DNA of 64,000 nt from Dyadobacter bucti (GTDB lineage Bacteria > Bacteroidota > Bacteroidia > Cytophagales > Spirosomataceae): the NCBI RefSeq assembly GCF_005869225.1, contig NZ_SWFP01000004.1, forward strand, positions 310,001 to 374,000. The letters run 5' to 3'. The position numbers and the translations under genes were made by a program. Numbering within the stretch: the first letter of the stretch is position 1; each line of letters starts with the position of its first letter. Under the pieces are notes generated by a model. That model saw only the letters and a program-made list of their open reading frames with translations. It had not been told where the DNA came from and searched no databases. Below are positions 43,990 to 53,613 of this stretch, one piece after another.

Positions 43990-46900
43990 TCAAAACCCTA
44001 TGTTGATACCGAGGGTAAATGTTTTGGCCAAAGGATACGCGCCATAATCCACACCGGCTGCAAGCGGGCCGGGAAGCGGCGTTCCTGTGGTCGCGACAGT
44101 TGCTCCTTCATAATTGCTTACCTCCGGATTGTAGTTCAGATACTTGGTGAAAGTAAACAGGTTTTGAGCGGACGCATAGATCCTTACCTGCTGCAGCTTG
44201 GCCTTGCTGATCAGCGACGCCGGCAGCTGATACCCAAGACTGACATTCTGGATACGCAGGTATGAAGCATCTTCGATCCAGCGGGTTGAAACTGCATTGT
44301 TGTTTCCGGTCGTGCGGGCATTGGCACGTGGTGTTACACCGTCTCCCGGATCGCTGGCTGAACGCCATCTGGTCAGAACCGTAGTCAGCTGATTGGCATT
44401 TCCTTCCAGGTTTTCAAAAAACCGGCGGCTCAGGTTCAAAATTTCCCCGCCTTGTGTTCCCTGAATAGCGATGTTCAGATCGAAACCTTTGTAGCTGAAT
44501 GTATTGGTGATCCCATATATGAAGTCGGGCTGGTTGTTTCCGATGATCGTACGGTCATTGGCGTTGATTATCCCGTCGCCATTGATGTCTTCATATTTTA
44601 CGTCGCCAGGCTTGGAAGTAGGATCGTGAGGATAGCTGTCCAGATCCGCCTGATCTTTAAAAACACCCAGCTGCTTGTATCCGAAGAAGCTGCCGATCGG
44701 AGAGCCGATCTGGGTTATATTGGTTTCACCCACACCGCTTCCTGTACGGATCGGGTCTCCGGTTGGCCCCAATGCAACTACTTTATTACGGTTGAGTGAT
44801 AGGTTCAGGCTGGTATTCCAGATCAGCGCTTTGGTCAGGTTGCGGGTATTGATGGCAAATTCCCACCCCTTGTTTTCCATTTTACCAATGTTCTTGACAG
44901 CCGAGCTGAAACCGGTCACCGTGGGGACGTTCACTGAAAGCAGCAGGTCCTTTGTTGTGCGCTGGTAGTAATCGACGATCAGCAAAATACGGTTGTTGAA
45001 AAGTCCGAGATCGATACCCGCATCCAACTGCTGGCTTCTTTCCCATCCTAGCTGGGAGTTGGAAAGTGATGATGGCGCCAGACCATTCACGAGGTTGTTG
45101 TTAAAACTATAATTGTCCGACCTGAGCGTGGCTACATACGGATAGTTGCTGGAAAACGCATTGTTTCCTGCCAGACCGTAACTTACACGTAACTTGGCCT
45201 CGGAAACTGCGGCTATGCTTTTCATAAAAGTCTCTTCGCTGAGTCTCCATCCCAACGACCCGGCCGGGAATGTTCCCCAGCGGTTGTCTGTACCGAAAAT
45301 GGAAGATCCGTCTCGGCGGACAGACACATTCACCAGGTACTTTCCTTTATAGTTGTAGTTTGCCCGTGCAAAATAAGAGGCCGAAGCATTTTCCACTTTG
45401 GAAGAAACAGCGGTTGTGGTGGTACCGCTTGCACTTCCGTTCAGTGTTTCTACGACATCATTGGGATAGGAGCTTCCTGTTCCCTGACTGTCCTGAAACT
45501 GGAATTTTGTAGATTCCATACCGATCAGAACATCAAAATTATGTATGTCCTTCAATGACTTGCTGTAGTTCAGTGTCTGGTTGAAGAGCCAGCTCAGACC
45601 CTGGTCCGAATAGGCCGTTCCCGTGGATACGGAAGGCGGCAGGATCTGGTTCAAAGGCATTTTTGACGTGCGGTACGCATTGCGGCGGTTGCCGCTGAAA
45701 TTCACATTACCCGAAACCCGGTATGTGAAATCCTTGAACAGGTTGAGTTCAGCATAAGTATTTCCCAGCAGATTGGTGGTCAGGTACTGGCTGTTGTATT
45801 CGGTAATGTTGGCCACGGGATTGGTAATACCCGGGTAGTTGTAAGGTGCGGCAAAGGCAGTTTGGGAAGTATATGAACCATCGGCAGCGTAAATGGGTAT
45901 CATAGGCATTACCGACAAAGCAGAGTTGACCACCGCGTTATCGGCCCAGTGTCCTGCATCTTTTACTTCCTGCTGGATTTTATATGATGGGTTCAGGTTC
46001 ATACCGATTTTCAGCGTCGGCAGCACATTAACCTCCACATTGGCCCGTAAAGTATAGCGATCCAGAGACGACCTGCGGATGATACCATCCTGCTGAAGAT
46101 ATCCGCCACTGATGCTGTACCTGGCTTTGTCGGTGCCTCCCGAAGCAGACAGCTGGTAACTGTTCATTTTGGCCGTTCTGAAAATTTCATCCTGGTAGTC
46201 GGTGTATGGAAGGGCCGCCACTCTCGCAGGATCGTCAAAATTCAGCCAGTCAAATACTTCACCTCTGGGATAGCGGTACCGAAGGTAATCAGTAGGTCGT
46301 GCACTGTTTGGATCGGCAATATTGGCGCCAGGGATATTGCCGAGGTAAGCATTGTTCGAAGCGTCTTTGCCAAACTCTGCAAATTGCTGGGAATTGATCA
46401 AGTCAATTTTTTTGCTCAATTGTTGAAACCCGGTAAAAACATCAAGATTAACGCTTGGTTTACCGCTTTTTCCGCGTTTTGTTGTGATCAGTATTACCCC
46501 GTTCGAACCTTTTGAACCATAAATGGCGGTTGAGGAGGCATCCTTAAGTACATCCATACTTTCAATATCGGTTGTATTCAAGTTGCTGAAAATACTGGCA
46601 TTCACGATGTTCCCGTCCACAACGATCAAAGGTGCATTACCGGCGCTGATCGACCCGAAACCACGGACCTTGATAGCGGGAGTACTTCCCGGTGTACCAT
46701 TGTTTTGTTGAATGACAACACCCGGGATTTTCCCCTGAAGCGCAGTTGCGACGTTGGATACAGGCATATCCTTGATCTCACTCATCGGTACTGAGGAAAT
46801 GGCGGCTGTTACGTCTGCTCTTTTTTGCGTACCGTAACCCACAACAACTACCTCCGAAAGCGACTTGGTGTCTGTTTTCAGGTCGATATAAAGTTCGCTC

Positions 46901-47514
46901 TGGGCATCTCCCACGCGTATTTCCTTGCTTTCATAGCCCACATAGCTGAACACCAGTATCACATCCTGATCCGGGATATCCAGGCTGAACCGTCCGTCCA
47001 CATCCGTGGTCGCACCCTGGGAAGTCCCTTTGATGAGTACGTTCACACCGGGCAGAGTCTGGTTATCATCCGCTGATTTTACCTGTCCTTTCAGGTTCCT
47101 GTCCACTTTCCGGAGAGGAGGCACAGGCTTGTTCACCGGTGAAGGGGTTTCCGCTCTTTCGATGGGGCGCGACAGGATGATCTGGCGGCCACGAAGTGCA
47201 TACGTGATGTGATGCGGCGCGAATACGCGGTCAAGAATAGATCCTAGCGGTTCCTTATCGGCCTTGATCGTCAGCCGGGTTTCAGGCTGGAAAACCTGGG
47301 AATTATAGAGGAATTTAAATCCTGCCGATTTCCGGAGCTGCTCCAGAGCCACCTCAAACGGCGCTTCGGTCACCTCTATACTGATTCGTTTCTGTAATAG
47401 CTCCTGGCCACTCACGTTGTGTGCCCCGGCAAGGGCGACACCAGCGAGTAACATGCATAGCGGGAATAATGACACTCTCATGATTTTGAAGAGTATAAAA
47501 TGCGTAGAATTCAT
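43990..47514 (-). CDS. SusC/RagA-family TonB-dependent transporter with STN signalling domain (module A)
   Basis: The 1174-residue protein has a signal peptide ending near 'NVSGQ', then an STN domain (about 43-115, 'RISIEVTEAPFEVALEQLRK'). A CarboxypepD_reg-like domain spans about 140-225 ('LKGQVKSADDNQTLPGVNVL'), followed by 'SEVVVVGYGTQKRADVT', the plug ('YGSKGSNGVILITTKRGKSG') and the barrel, ending in Phe. The STN domain contacts the FecR protein encoded upstream and signals substrate capture to the sigma factor. It imports the glycan whose break-down involves the hydrolase at 39642. A 207-bp leader with two hairpins separates it from fecR. Confidence 0.95.
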   Translation of the reverse strand: MNSTHFILFKIMRVSLFPLCMLLAGVALAGAHNVSGQELLQKRISIEVTEAPFEVALEQLRKSAGFKFLYNSQVFQPETRLTIKADKEPLGSILDRVFAPHHITYALRGRQIILSRPIERAETPSPVNKPVPPLRKVDRNLKGQVKSADDNQTLPGVNVLIKGTSQGATTDVDGRFSLDIPDQDVILVFSYVGYESKEIRVGDAQSELYIDLKTDTKSLSEVVVVGYGTQKRADVTAAISSVPMSEIKDMPVSNVATALQGKIPGVVIQQNNGTPGSTPAIKVRGFGSISAGNAPLIVVDGNIVNASIFSNLNTTDIESMDVLKDASSTAIYGSKGSNGVILITTKRGKSGKPSVNLDVFTGFQQLSKKIDLINSQQFAEFGKDASNNAYLGNIPGANIADPNSARPTDYLRYRYPRGEVFDWLNFDDPARVAALPYTDYQDEIFRTAKMNSYQLSASGGTDKARYSISGGYLQQDGIIRRSSLDRYTLRANVEVNVLPTLKIGMNLNPSYKIQQEVKDAGHWADNAVVNSALSVMPMIPIYAADGSYTSQTAFAAPYNYPGITNPVANITEYNSQYLTTNLLGNTYAELNLFKDFTYRVSGNVNFSGNRRNAYRTSKMPLNQILPPSVSTGTAYSDQGLSWLFNQTLNYSKSLKDIHNFDVLIGMESTKFQFQDSQGTGSSYPNDVVETLNGSASGTTTTAVSSKVENASASYFARANYNYKGKYLVNVSVRRDGSSIFGTDNRWGTFPAGSLGWRLSEETFMKSIAAVSEAKLRVSYGLAGNNAFSSNYPYVATLRSDNYSFNNNLVNGLAPSSLSNSQLGWERSQQLDAGIDLGLFNNRILLIVDYYQRTTKDLLLSVNVPTVTGFSSAVKNIGKMENKGWEFAINTRNLTKALIWNTSLNLSLNRNKVVALGPTGDPIRTGSGVGETNITQIGSPIGSFFGYKQLGVFKDQADLDSYPHDPTSKPGDVKYEDINGDGIINANDRTIIGNNQPDFIYGITNTFSYKGFDLNIAIQGTQGGEILNLSRRFFENLEGNANQLTTVLTRWRSASDPGDGVTPRANARTTGNNNAVSTRWIEDASYLRIQNVSLGYQLPASLISKAKLQQVRIYASAQNLFTFTKYLNYNPEVSNYEGATVATTGTPLPGPLAAGVDYGAYPLAKTFTLGINIGF

Positions 47515-47574
47515 ATATATTTGAGTCGTTTTTGTTAATTGAACAGCTAACTTTTGGCAAAAACCGCCTTATTC

Positions 47575-47646
47575 GGCAGATGTTCGTATCTGCCATCGGG
47601 CAACTTTATGAGGCCAGACGTGGTACCAGCACGGTTGGCCTTTTTT
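47575..47646. terminator. Two hairpins between fecR and susC (module A)
   Basis: Hairpin 1 is GGCAGAT (47575-47581) with its complement 47588-47594. Hairpin 2 has the arms GGCCA...TGGCC (47612-47640), an imperfect stem followed by TTTTTT on the plus strand, that is, AAAAAA before it on the minus strand. The T-tract points against the direction of the genes, so its main effect could be on antisense transcripts, or it may end both. Confidence 0.5.
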
Positions 47647-47721
47647 ACGGATGTGCTTTGTCAGGATTTCTTTTATGCATAGGCAGGGACTGGGTTTTTA
47701 GTTGAGGTAACCTTTTATATT

Positions 47722-48831
47722 TCAACGACATCCTTTCGATGTGATAATGATCCGGGCGTCAATCTCTTCATAAGTGGCGTTGATACCGGCACAGATCAGC
47801 TGGATTTTTTCCTTCATACTTTCGTCGCTCAGCGAGGCGGTCAGCGCACAGTCTTTTAATGTCTGCTCATCATATACGAGCTCGATACCGTAAGCCTGCC
47901 CGATTTTTTCCAGGATCTGGATCACTGGTGTTGAGGTAAATTCAAAACTTTCCTCCGGGACGGGTATGATCTTCACGGGTTCTTTGACCAGATACCGGTG
48001 GAAAGTTCCGCTGGTGCTCACAAAGTCAACGCTCTGGTTTGGTGTCAGTATGACCCCGTTCAGAATATTACCTTTATCGTCACGCGTCAGTCCGTTATTT
48101 TCTGCGGCAAAAACCGACACTTTGCCAGTGACTACCGTTACCTGGGAATCAGCATCCTTCGCCCATGACCGTACCCGGAAACTGGTACCCAGCACCTTCG
48201 TAACCAGTCCGTTCGCGTATACCAGAAAGGGCTTTTCGGGTTGGTGTGTCACACGGAAAAATGCTTCCCCGTCGAGTTGTGCAACCCGTTCTTCCGAGAT
48301 ATTTTCATCATAACTGAGCCTGGCACCCGGAGCCAGGGTTATCCTGCTGCGATCGGGGAGCTGCACTTCCATATCAGCGGTTGTCTCGTTGAAGTAATTC
48401 TGAGCCACATCCGTTTGAGTTTTCCCGGATGCAGGAAGGGACAAGAAATCGCCGGGCTTATGCTGATATTGCCACAACAGCCAGCCCAGGCCCAGTACCA
48501 GAGCCGCCGCAGAAGCAGCCCGCCACCAGCCTGATAACCCAAAGAGGGAAACAATGTCGGCTTTGGGGCGGTCATCTTTATTTCTCAGCACCGACTCCCG
48601 GATTTGCGCAATATCTGCCCGTACCTGCTCGTCGGAAAGGTCCATAAAAGGTTTTTCTTCCAGCAATCCGAGCAAGCGCCGGGCCTCCTGCACTACTTCG
48701 GCCCTGTCAGGGTTGTCCCGTAACCAGGTATGCCAGAAAACCGTCTGAGCGCCGTTCCCGCTTTTTACCCAGCTCTGAAAAGAGTCGTCGAGGGCAAGTT
48801 CTTCGGCAGTATATTCCCGATATGATTTCAT
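47722..48831 (-). CDS. fecR: FecR-family anti-sigma factor (module A)
   Basis: The 369-residue protein has an N-terminal cytoplasmic anti-sigma part, with 'LALDDSFQSWVKSG' and 'WLRDNPDRAEVVQEARRLLG'. One membrane helix follows at about residue 95 ('WWRAASAAALVLGLGWLLWQYQHK'). Then comes a periplasmic FecR domain ('LPDRSRITLAPGARLSYDE', 'LDGEAFFRVTHQPEKPFLVY', 'LVTKVLGTSFRVRSW') and a C-terminal STN-like fold ('FEFTSTPVIQILEKIGQAYG'). It holds the ECF sigma factor encoded just upstream and receives the signal from the SusC STN domain. It starts 66 bp after the sigma gene. Confidence 0.94.
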   Translation of the reverse strand: MKSYREYTAEELALDDSFQSWVKSGNGAQTVFWHTWLRDNPDRAEVVQEARRLLGLLEEKPFMDLSDEQVRADIAQIRESVLRNKDDRPKADIVSLFGLSGWWRAASAAALVLGLGWLLWQYQHKPGDFLSLPASGKTQTDVAQNYFNETTADMEVQLPDRSRITLAPGARLSYDENISEERVAQLDGEAFFRVTHQPEKPFLVYANGLVTKVLGTSFRVRSWAKDADSQVTVVTGKVSVFAAENNGLTRDDKGNILNGVILTPNQSVDFVSTSGTFHRYLVKEPVKIIPVPEESFEFTSTPVIQILEKIGQAYGIELVYDEQTLKDCALTASLSDESMKEKIQLICAGINATYEEIDARIIITSKGCR

Positions 48832-48897
48832 TTCTGCTTAAATTCTGTCTAAGAGTTGCAGAAAATATTCATATCTACTGATGAATTGTGATTTTTT

Positions 48898-49476
48898 TTA
48901 ATTGAAAATCAAAACGAGGATGAAAATCCATAATCCGCGGAGTTTACGGAGGGTTTCATGCAGAAGGTTATAAACCGACTGTCGGTTAAGGCCCATCATT
49001 TCAGCGATCTGGTCGGGGCTCAGGTCTTCGAAGAATTTGAGGTGTATCACCTCTCTCTGGCGGGCGGGCAGGGCGTTGAGGATAGATTCCAGTTTGGCGG
49101 AGCGGAACCTGGCCTCTTCCTCACGAATCAGCTCCGTTTCAATGGTAAATTCACTGATGAAAGCATCGCCTTCCCGCCACTCGTCCAGGAATGCATTTGA
49201 GCGCAGTTTCCGCTTTTCAAAAAGCAGATGATTGCGGACGGCCTTGATCAGGTAAAAGTTCACGGATTGTACACCTTTCAATCCCGACCGCCGTACCCAC
49301 AGGTCAGCAAACACTTCCTGCAGACAATCCCGGACCACGTTTTCATCCGGCCAGATCCGGCTTCCGTACCTGAAAAGCGGCCGGTAATATTGCGACATAA
49401 TTTCTTCAAAAGCAGACTCGTCGCCGTCACAGAACAGCTGCCACAATAACCCCTCATCCGTTTTTGTTGAAATCAT
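48898..49476 (-). CDS. ECF-type RNA polymerase sigma factor (module A)
   Basis: I start it at ATG 49476 ('MISTKTDEGLLWQLFCDGDE'), preceded by AAGGAG about 17 bases upstream and by a good promoter; the longer frame would begin inside that leader. The 192-residue protein has sigma region 2 ('YRPLFRYGSRIWPDENVVRDCLQEVFADLW') and region 4 ('LNALPARQREVIHLKFFEDL', 'LSPDQIAEMMGLNRQSVYNL'). It ends in a hydrophobic tail ('LWIFILVLIFN') seen in Bacteroidota sigma factors of this group. It drives susC and the genes after it when FecR releases it. Confidence 0.93.
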   Translation of the reverse strand: MISTKTDEGLLWQLFCDGDESAFEEIMSQYYRPLFRYGSRIWPDENVVRDCLQEVFADLWVRRSGLKGVQSVNFYLIKAVRNHLLFEKRKLRSNAFLDEWREGDAFISEFTIETELIREEEARFRSAKLESILNALPARQREVIHLKFFEDLSPDQIAEMMGLNRQSVYNLLHETLRKLRGLWIFILVLIFN

Positions 49477-49506
49477 ACTATTTATTCTCTCTCTCCTTAT
49501 ATATCG

Positions 49507-49514
49507 CAAATATA
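49507..49514 (-). promoter_or_regulatory. -7 promoter element ahead of the module A sigma gene
   Basis: On the minus strand TATATTTG (followed by C) matches TAnnTTTG exactly, 30 bp before the sigma ATG. The -33 element is not well conserved. The short leader contains AAGGAG, one of the few clear Shine-Dalgarno-like sites in the window. Confidence 0.5.
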
Positions 49515-49591
49515 CACTTCTGCATTTGTTACATCGTGTGCAGAGGCTTTTTTTGAGAAGGATATTTTTGATTGGAGCGGGAGGCTTCTGA

Positions 49592-50734
49592 TTATGGCTT
49601 TCGCAGTCTGTAATCGGCCATTTCCTTAGCGATAACCTGGTCGTCGGGATTTGCGTTTTCCAGGAACTTCAGTGCTTTTTGAGAAATGAACCTGTTTTCA
49701 TTGTGAAGAAGTTTAGAGACTTTCCCGCATATCTCGAGATCTTTCACTGCGAATTTTTGATATAGTCCCAGCACATCGCCGATGAGTTCGGCATTGAGCT
49801 TCTGAAGTTGGTCTGCGAGGTTGTTTTTGACTTCGGCATTCAGAAATGGCGCCTCATTCATTTTTTTGATGAGCAATTTTTTCTGGCTGTAATCTGCCTG
49901 GTTGAATTTGGCGAGCAGGGACAGTTGCAGGGAGTCGGATCGCAGATCGGCAGCACTGATCGCATGGATCGCGCGCTCTGATAAACTGAAATTGCTGTTA
50001 TTGATAAAATCCAGCAACTGATCCCTGAGTGCCCGATCCGGTTTTACAAAACCGTTGATGTGATTGAGCGCCCATAGCTTGTCCGAAGGATCATCACTTT
50101 CCAGGATTTTCAATACCAGTGCGGGAGATAATGATTTGGTGGTAAGCTCTTCCACCCGGTTTTTGGTGGGGCCATAAATGAAATGCCACATTTTATACGT
50201 CGTATAGGCTGCACCTTTGACGATGTAATCCAGCACGTTTTTAGCCGTGGCCGATGTAACGGCATCTATTCCTTTTACAGAAAAATAAGGCCTGGGTACC
50301 AGCTCTTCGTACGACAGGTTGCCAAGGGGCGATTGCCCGTCGGCCAACAGTGCATTCAGCCTGTGGTATTCTTCATCCGTGAACGGTTCGTGGTCCGATT
50401 TACTGAGAAATTCCTTTACAGGAAGTTCGAAACCCAGATAACGGCCGGTAATGTTCCAGTAAATGACAACATCCAGCAACCTGCATTTTTCATCAAAACA
50501 AACACTGGCTTTTAACCGGCGGTAGTAAGATACCGGATAACCTTCCTTTGACCTGTTTTGAAATAGGGTGTCGTCAGAAAGTTCGTCGTCAAATTCGAAT
50601 GTAAATGACTGAACGCTTGCAGGTTTCAACGCGATTGTCGGGTATAGGAAATACCTGGTTGGCTGGTCGGACCGGAATGCCGACACAGCCAATACAAGCA
50701 CTATGAGTTCAAAAAATACGCGACACCTATTCAT
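49592..50734 (-). CDS. Secreted protein with FMN-binding-like N-terminal half and HEAT-like helical C-terminal half
   Basis: The 380-residue protein has a signal anchor ('FELIVLVLAVSAFRSDQP'). An N-terminal half follows with 'CRLLDVVIYWNITGRYLGFE' and, near residue 160, 'VKGIDAVTSATAKNVLDYIV'. The latter resembles the D-x-V-(S/T)-(G/S)-A-T flavinylation motif of FMN_bind domains, here T-S-A-T instead of S-G-A-T. The C-terminal half is helical with repeated Leu-rich units ('LSERAIHAISAADLRSDSLQ', 'FISQKALKFLENANPDDQVI'). A covalent FMN would make it an electron carrier for the flavoenzyme encoded 11 bp upstream; that is inference. It is last in module B. Confidence 0.6.
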   Translation of the reverse strand: MNRCRVFFELIVLVLAVSAFRSDQPTRYFLYPTIALKPASVQSFTFEFDDELSDDTLFQNRSKEGYPVSYYRRLKASVCFDEKCRLLDVVIYWNITGRYLGFELPVKEFLSKSDHEPFTDEEYHRLNALLADGQSPLGNLSYEELVPRPYFSVKGIDAVTSATAKNVLDYIVKGAAYTTYKMWHFIYGPTKNRVEELTTKSLSPALVLKILESDDPSDKLWALNHINGFVKPDRALRDQLLDFINNSNFSLSERAIHAISAADLRSDSLQLSLLAKFNQADYSQKKLLIKKMNEAPFLNAEVKNNLADQLQKLNAELIGDVLGLYQKFAVKDLEICGKVSKLLHNENRFISQKALKFLENANPDDQVIAKEMADYRLRKP

Positions 50735-50745
50735 GAAATATCCTT

Positions 50746-52110
50746 TCAGGCTATGCCGGGTACGATGCCGCCATGCTCAGCAATGAGTTGTCTGAGGTCT
50801 TTCATAGGAACCTCGCCCGGTGTTTTGTTCAGCTTGCAGGCCAGCACTGCCGCTGCCCCGGCCGCCTGGCCCATACCCATGCAGGAAGCCTGCACACGCA
50901 ATGCCGAATTGGCCAGCCGGTCGCTGCTCAGGCAGCGGCCGGCCACCAGAAAGTTTTTGCTGTTTTTGGGGATCAATGCGCGAAGGGGTACACTGGGTAC
51001 TACTCCTTCTTTCAAATGATCGGGAACCACACCGTTCTCATCATGCACGTCGATAGGATAGTAGGAATAGGAGACGGCATCGTCAAACAGCTTTCCGGTA
51101 ACATAGTCTTCGTGGGTGATCTTGTAAAGTCCGTCGATCCGGTAGGTTTCGCGCACGCCGGTTTCATTCTGCATGTCAATGATCCTGGTCTTTTCCAGGC
51201 CAGGCAATGTTCTCAGAAAACGAAGCGTGTTCAAAAGTGCCGTCCTGCCCTTGATATTGGCAAGTGAATGCGTTTCCGAAGTTGTCGAATCCGCGCCGAG
51301 GATATGCTGGATGTTGTCGCCCTCACTTTTCAGCAAGCCTACAATGTTGTTGCGGAAATCCGTTTTTACCAGTATCCCTTTCGAAATTGCTTCCTGGTAT
51401 CTGGTCTGGATCATTTTCAGATCCAGCGATTTGAAATCGTAGCCGCCGATCTGGAACATCAAAGTACCGGGCTGCGTTTCTGCTTCCCTCAGCAACTTGT
51501 AGCCGGCCAGATGCGCCGCATAACCATTTCCGGTGCAGTCAATAAGCTGCTGACATGTAATCTCCGTGTGGGTGCCTTTGCCGATCGTCTCAACTGTCCA
51601 GGTATTATTCTGAAAAGCCAGCCGGATAGGGGTTTCATAAAAACGAAGCTGAACGCCTGCCTCGAGACATTTCTCTTCGAGCAGCATCGCGTAAAGCTGG
51701 CCGTTGAGCCGCACCTGGTGGCGGGGATGGTGGCGCCCGTGGGGTATGGAGAAATCGGGCAGGGTGTCGTCGTTCAATGCCACGGCCTCCTGGACAAGTT
51801 CCCAACCGATTCCGCCGATCACCTGTTTTCCCCAGGCAAAAAATATCCCGGGAAATGCCACGCCTCCGGTTGTAGTGGTCCCGCCAAGCTGGCTTCCGTT
51901 CTCGATCAGGATCACTTTGCGTCCCGCACGGCCCGCCTGTATGGCTGCAATAACACCGGCAGTACCGCCGCCCACCACTACGATGTCTGTTTTCAGCGAC
52001 TGCTTTTTAACTTTATAAGGTTCTCTTTCTATTTCAACCGGAACTGCGTCTTTTGCGCCTATACCAAATGAAAAGGCACCTATGGATGCTAACGCTGATC
52101 TTCTCTTCAT
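50746..52110 (-). CDS. Exported FAD-dependent oxidoreductase (FAD_oxidored family)
   Basis: The 454-residue protein has a Tat-like signal (KRRSALASIGAFSFGIG), then the FAD motif GGGTAG (47-52, 'DIVVVGGGTAGVIAAIQAG'), 'GSQLGGTTTTGGVAFPG', 'CQQLIDCTGNGYAAHLAG' and C-terminal 'SSDRLANSALRVQASCMGMGQAAGAAA'. It is a paralog of the cytoplasmic enzyme at 14399, with the same motif order but an export signal. PF12831 enzymes with this signature are common in sugar loci but poorly characterised. It lies directly after the module B susD gene and is followed at 11 bp by the FMN-binding-like protein, so electrons may pass from one to the other. Confidence 0.83.
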   Translation of the reverse strand: MKRRSALASIGAFSFGIGAKDAVPVEIEREPYKVKKQSLKTDIVVVGGGTAGVIAAIQAGRAGRKVILIENGSQLGGTTTTGGVAFPGIFFAWGKQVIGGIGWELVQEAVALNDDTLPDFSIPHGRHHPRHQVRLNGQLYAMLLEEKCLEAGVQLRFYETPIRLAFQNNTWTVETIGKGTHTEITCQQLIDCTGNGYAAHLAGYKLLREAETQPGTLMFQIGGYDFKSLDLKMIQTRYQEAISKGILVKTDFRNNIVGLLKSEGDNIQHILGADSTTSETHSLANIKGRTALLNTLRFLRTLPGLEKTRIIDMQNETGVRETYRIDGLYKITHEDYVTGKLFDDAVSYSYYPIDVHDENGVVPDHLKEGVVPSVPLRALIPKNSKNFLVAGRCLSSDRLANSALRVQASCMGMGQAAGAAAVLACKLNKTPGEVPMKDLRQLIAEHGGIVPGIA

Positions 52111-52131
52111 AATCCTGTCAAATTTATATGA

Positions 52132-53574
52132 TCAATAGCCTGGATTCTGGTCTTTACCCGGATCCAATGCTTTATTAAAGTTCAATTCTGAATTCGGTAT
52201 CGGCCATAACAAATGCTTGTCGGCAACGGTAATGCCTTTTGACTGCTGAATTGCCTCTTTCACTTTTCCTGTGCGTTTCAGGTCCAGCCAGCGTTTGCCC
52301 AGATAATGAAACTCATAGGCTCTTTCACGCAAGACAAGATCCTGGAATGTGGCTGCGGTGTAATTCGCGGTAACATAGTCGTCAGCCGCGGCGACAGTGG
52401 GAGGGAGTCCGTATGCACGGCGGCGGACCTGGTTTACTGCTTCCATCGCTGCTGCCGTGGGACCATTGCCAGCCATACCTGCCGCCTCAGCGTAGATCAG
52501 CAATGCGTCTGCGTAACCGTAAACCGGATCGTCGTTGCCCGCTCCGTTCTGAGCAACGGCGGCTTTGTCGACAAACTTGGAACTTAGCAAAGTGTTGGGT
52601 CCCAGACCGATATTAACCTTGTTCCATAAGCCTTTGCGGATATCTTTTTCATCCCATGCCTGATAAAACGGATCGGTCGTCTGTCCGTAAACTACGTAAG
52701 CGCCACCGAAGTTGAACAATCCGGTACTCGGGTGATTGGTGATCCAGAGCATGTAATTTCCCTGGGCGACCTGCCGTGTATATTTGAAAAAAAAGATCTC
52801 TTCGGTTGTGCTGGCCAGTTCGGGGCCAAATACATTGGTCTGATAGTCGGCTGGTGTTTTCACGGGTACGAGGGAGAATTTAGCGGATTTGATCACTTCA
52901 TCCGCCTTGTCGCGCGCCTCGGCAAATTGTTTGAGATTGAGGTAAACATCTGCCAGCAGCAACTTCGCCGACCATTTGAAAGGTCTTCCCGCCTGGGCAG
53001 CTTTTTCGGGCAGGTTCTGCTCCGCTTCCGTCAGATCGGCCACGATTAATGCATACACCTGCTCAGGCGTGCTTTTCGCAAGGTCCTCTGTCGACATATT
53101 GTTTTCGGTCCGCAAGGGTACGCCCGCCCAGTTCCTGACCAGCTGGAAATAGTTGAAGGCTCGCAGGAATTTGGCTTCGGCCACATACTTTCTGACATCC
53201 GCTTCGCTGATCGCATTTCCTTTCGGGGCATTGAAAATGATCAGGTTGGCATTACGGATACTGAGGTAAAACGCATTCCACAGATCAGCAACCCGGCTGA
53301 TATTGGCATCATTAAAACCCTGATATTCATGCAGCGGGGCCCAGCTGCCGCGACCGTAGGCATAGTCGGCCTGGCATTCGAGGGTGGTTTCGTAAACAGC
53401 ATAATTGTTGCTTCTGAGCGGAGAATAAATACCGTTAGTTGCAGCCTCCACCTCGGCGGCTGTGTTGAAGAAAGTTTCGACAACAATGGATTTGGGCTTT
53501 TCCTCCAGCAGGTCCTCACAGGAAGTAAGGCTGGCCAGCAGGATCGCGGGAAATATATATTTTGAAATTTTCAT
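52132..53574 (-). CDS. SusD/RagB-family glycan-binding lipoprotein (module B)
   Basis: I start it at ATG 53574 ('MKISKYIFPAILLASLTSCE'), which gives a lipobox LTSC; the longer frame adds eight residues ahead of the signal. The 480-residue protein has 'DLLEEKPKSIVVETFFNTAA', the helices 'YVAEAKFLRAFNYFQLVRNWAGVPL', and C-terminal 'YGYADALLIYAEAAGMAG', 'VNQVRRRAYGLP' and 'LRERAYEFHYLGKRWLDLKRTG'. These are the SusD landmarks. It pairs with the SusC encoded 39 bp upstream and precedes the flavin oxidoreductase by 21 bp. Confidence 0.95.
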   Translation of the reverse strand: MKISKYIFPAILLASLTSCEDLLEEKPKSIVVETFFNTAAEVEAATNGIYSPLRSNNYAVYETTLECQADYAYGRGSWAPLHEYQGFNDANISRVADLWNAFYLSIRNANLIIFNAPKGNAISEADVRKYVAEAKFLRAFNYFQLVRNWAGVPLRTENNMSTEDLAKSTPEQVYALIVADLTEAEQNLPEKAAQAGRPFKWSAKLLLADVYLNLKQFAEARDKADEVIKSAKFSLVPVKTPADYQTNVFGPELASTTEEIFFFKYTRQVAQGNYMLWITNHPSTGLFNFGGAYVVYGQTTDPFYQAWDEKDIRKGLWNKVNIGLGPNTLLSSKFVDKAAVAQNGAGNDDPVYGYADALLIYAEAAGMAGNGPTAAAMEAVNQVRRRAYGLPPTVAAADDYVTANYTAATFQDLVLRERAYEFHYLGKRWLDLKRTGKVKEAIQQSKGITVADKHLLWPIPNSELNFNKALDPGKDQNPGY

Positions 53575-53613
53575 GAGAATGCTTTTATCAGTGAACACAA
53601 AACTGGAATGGGT

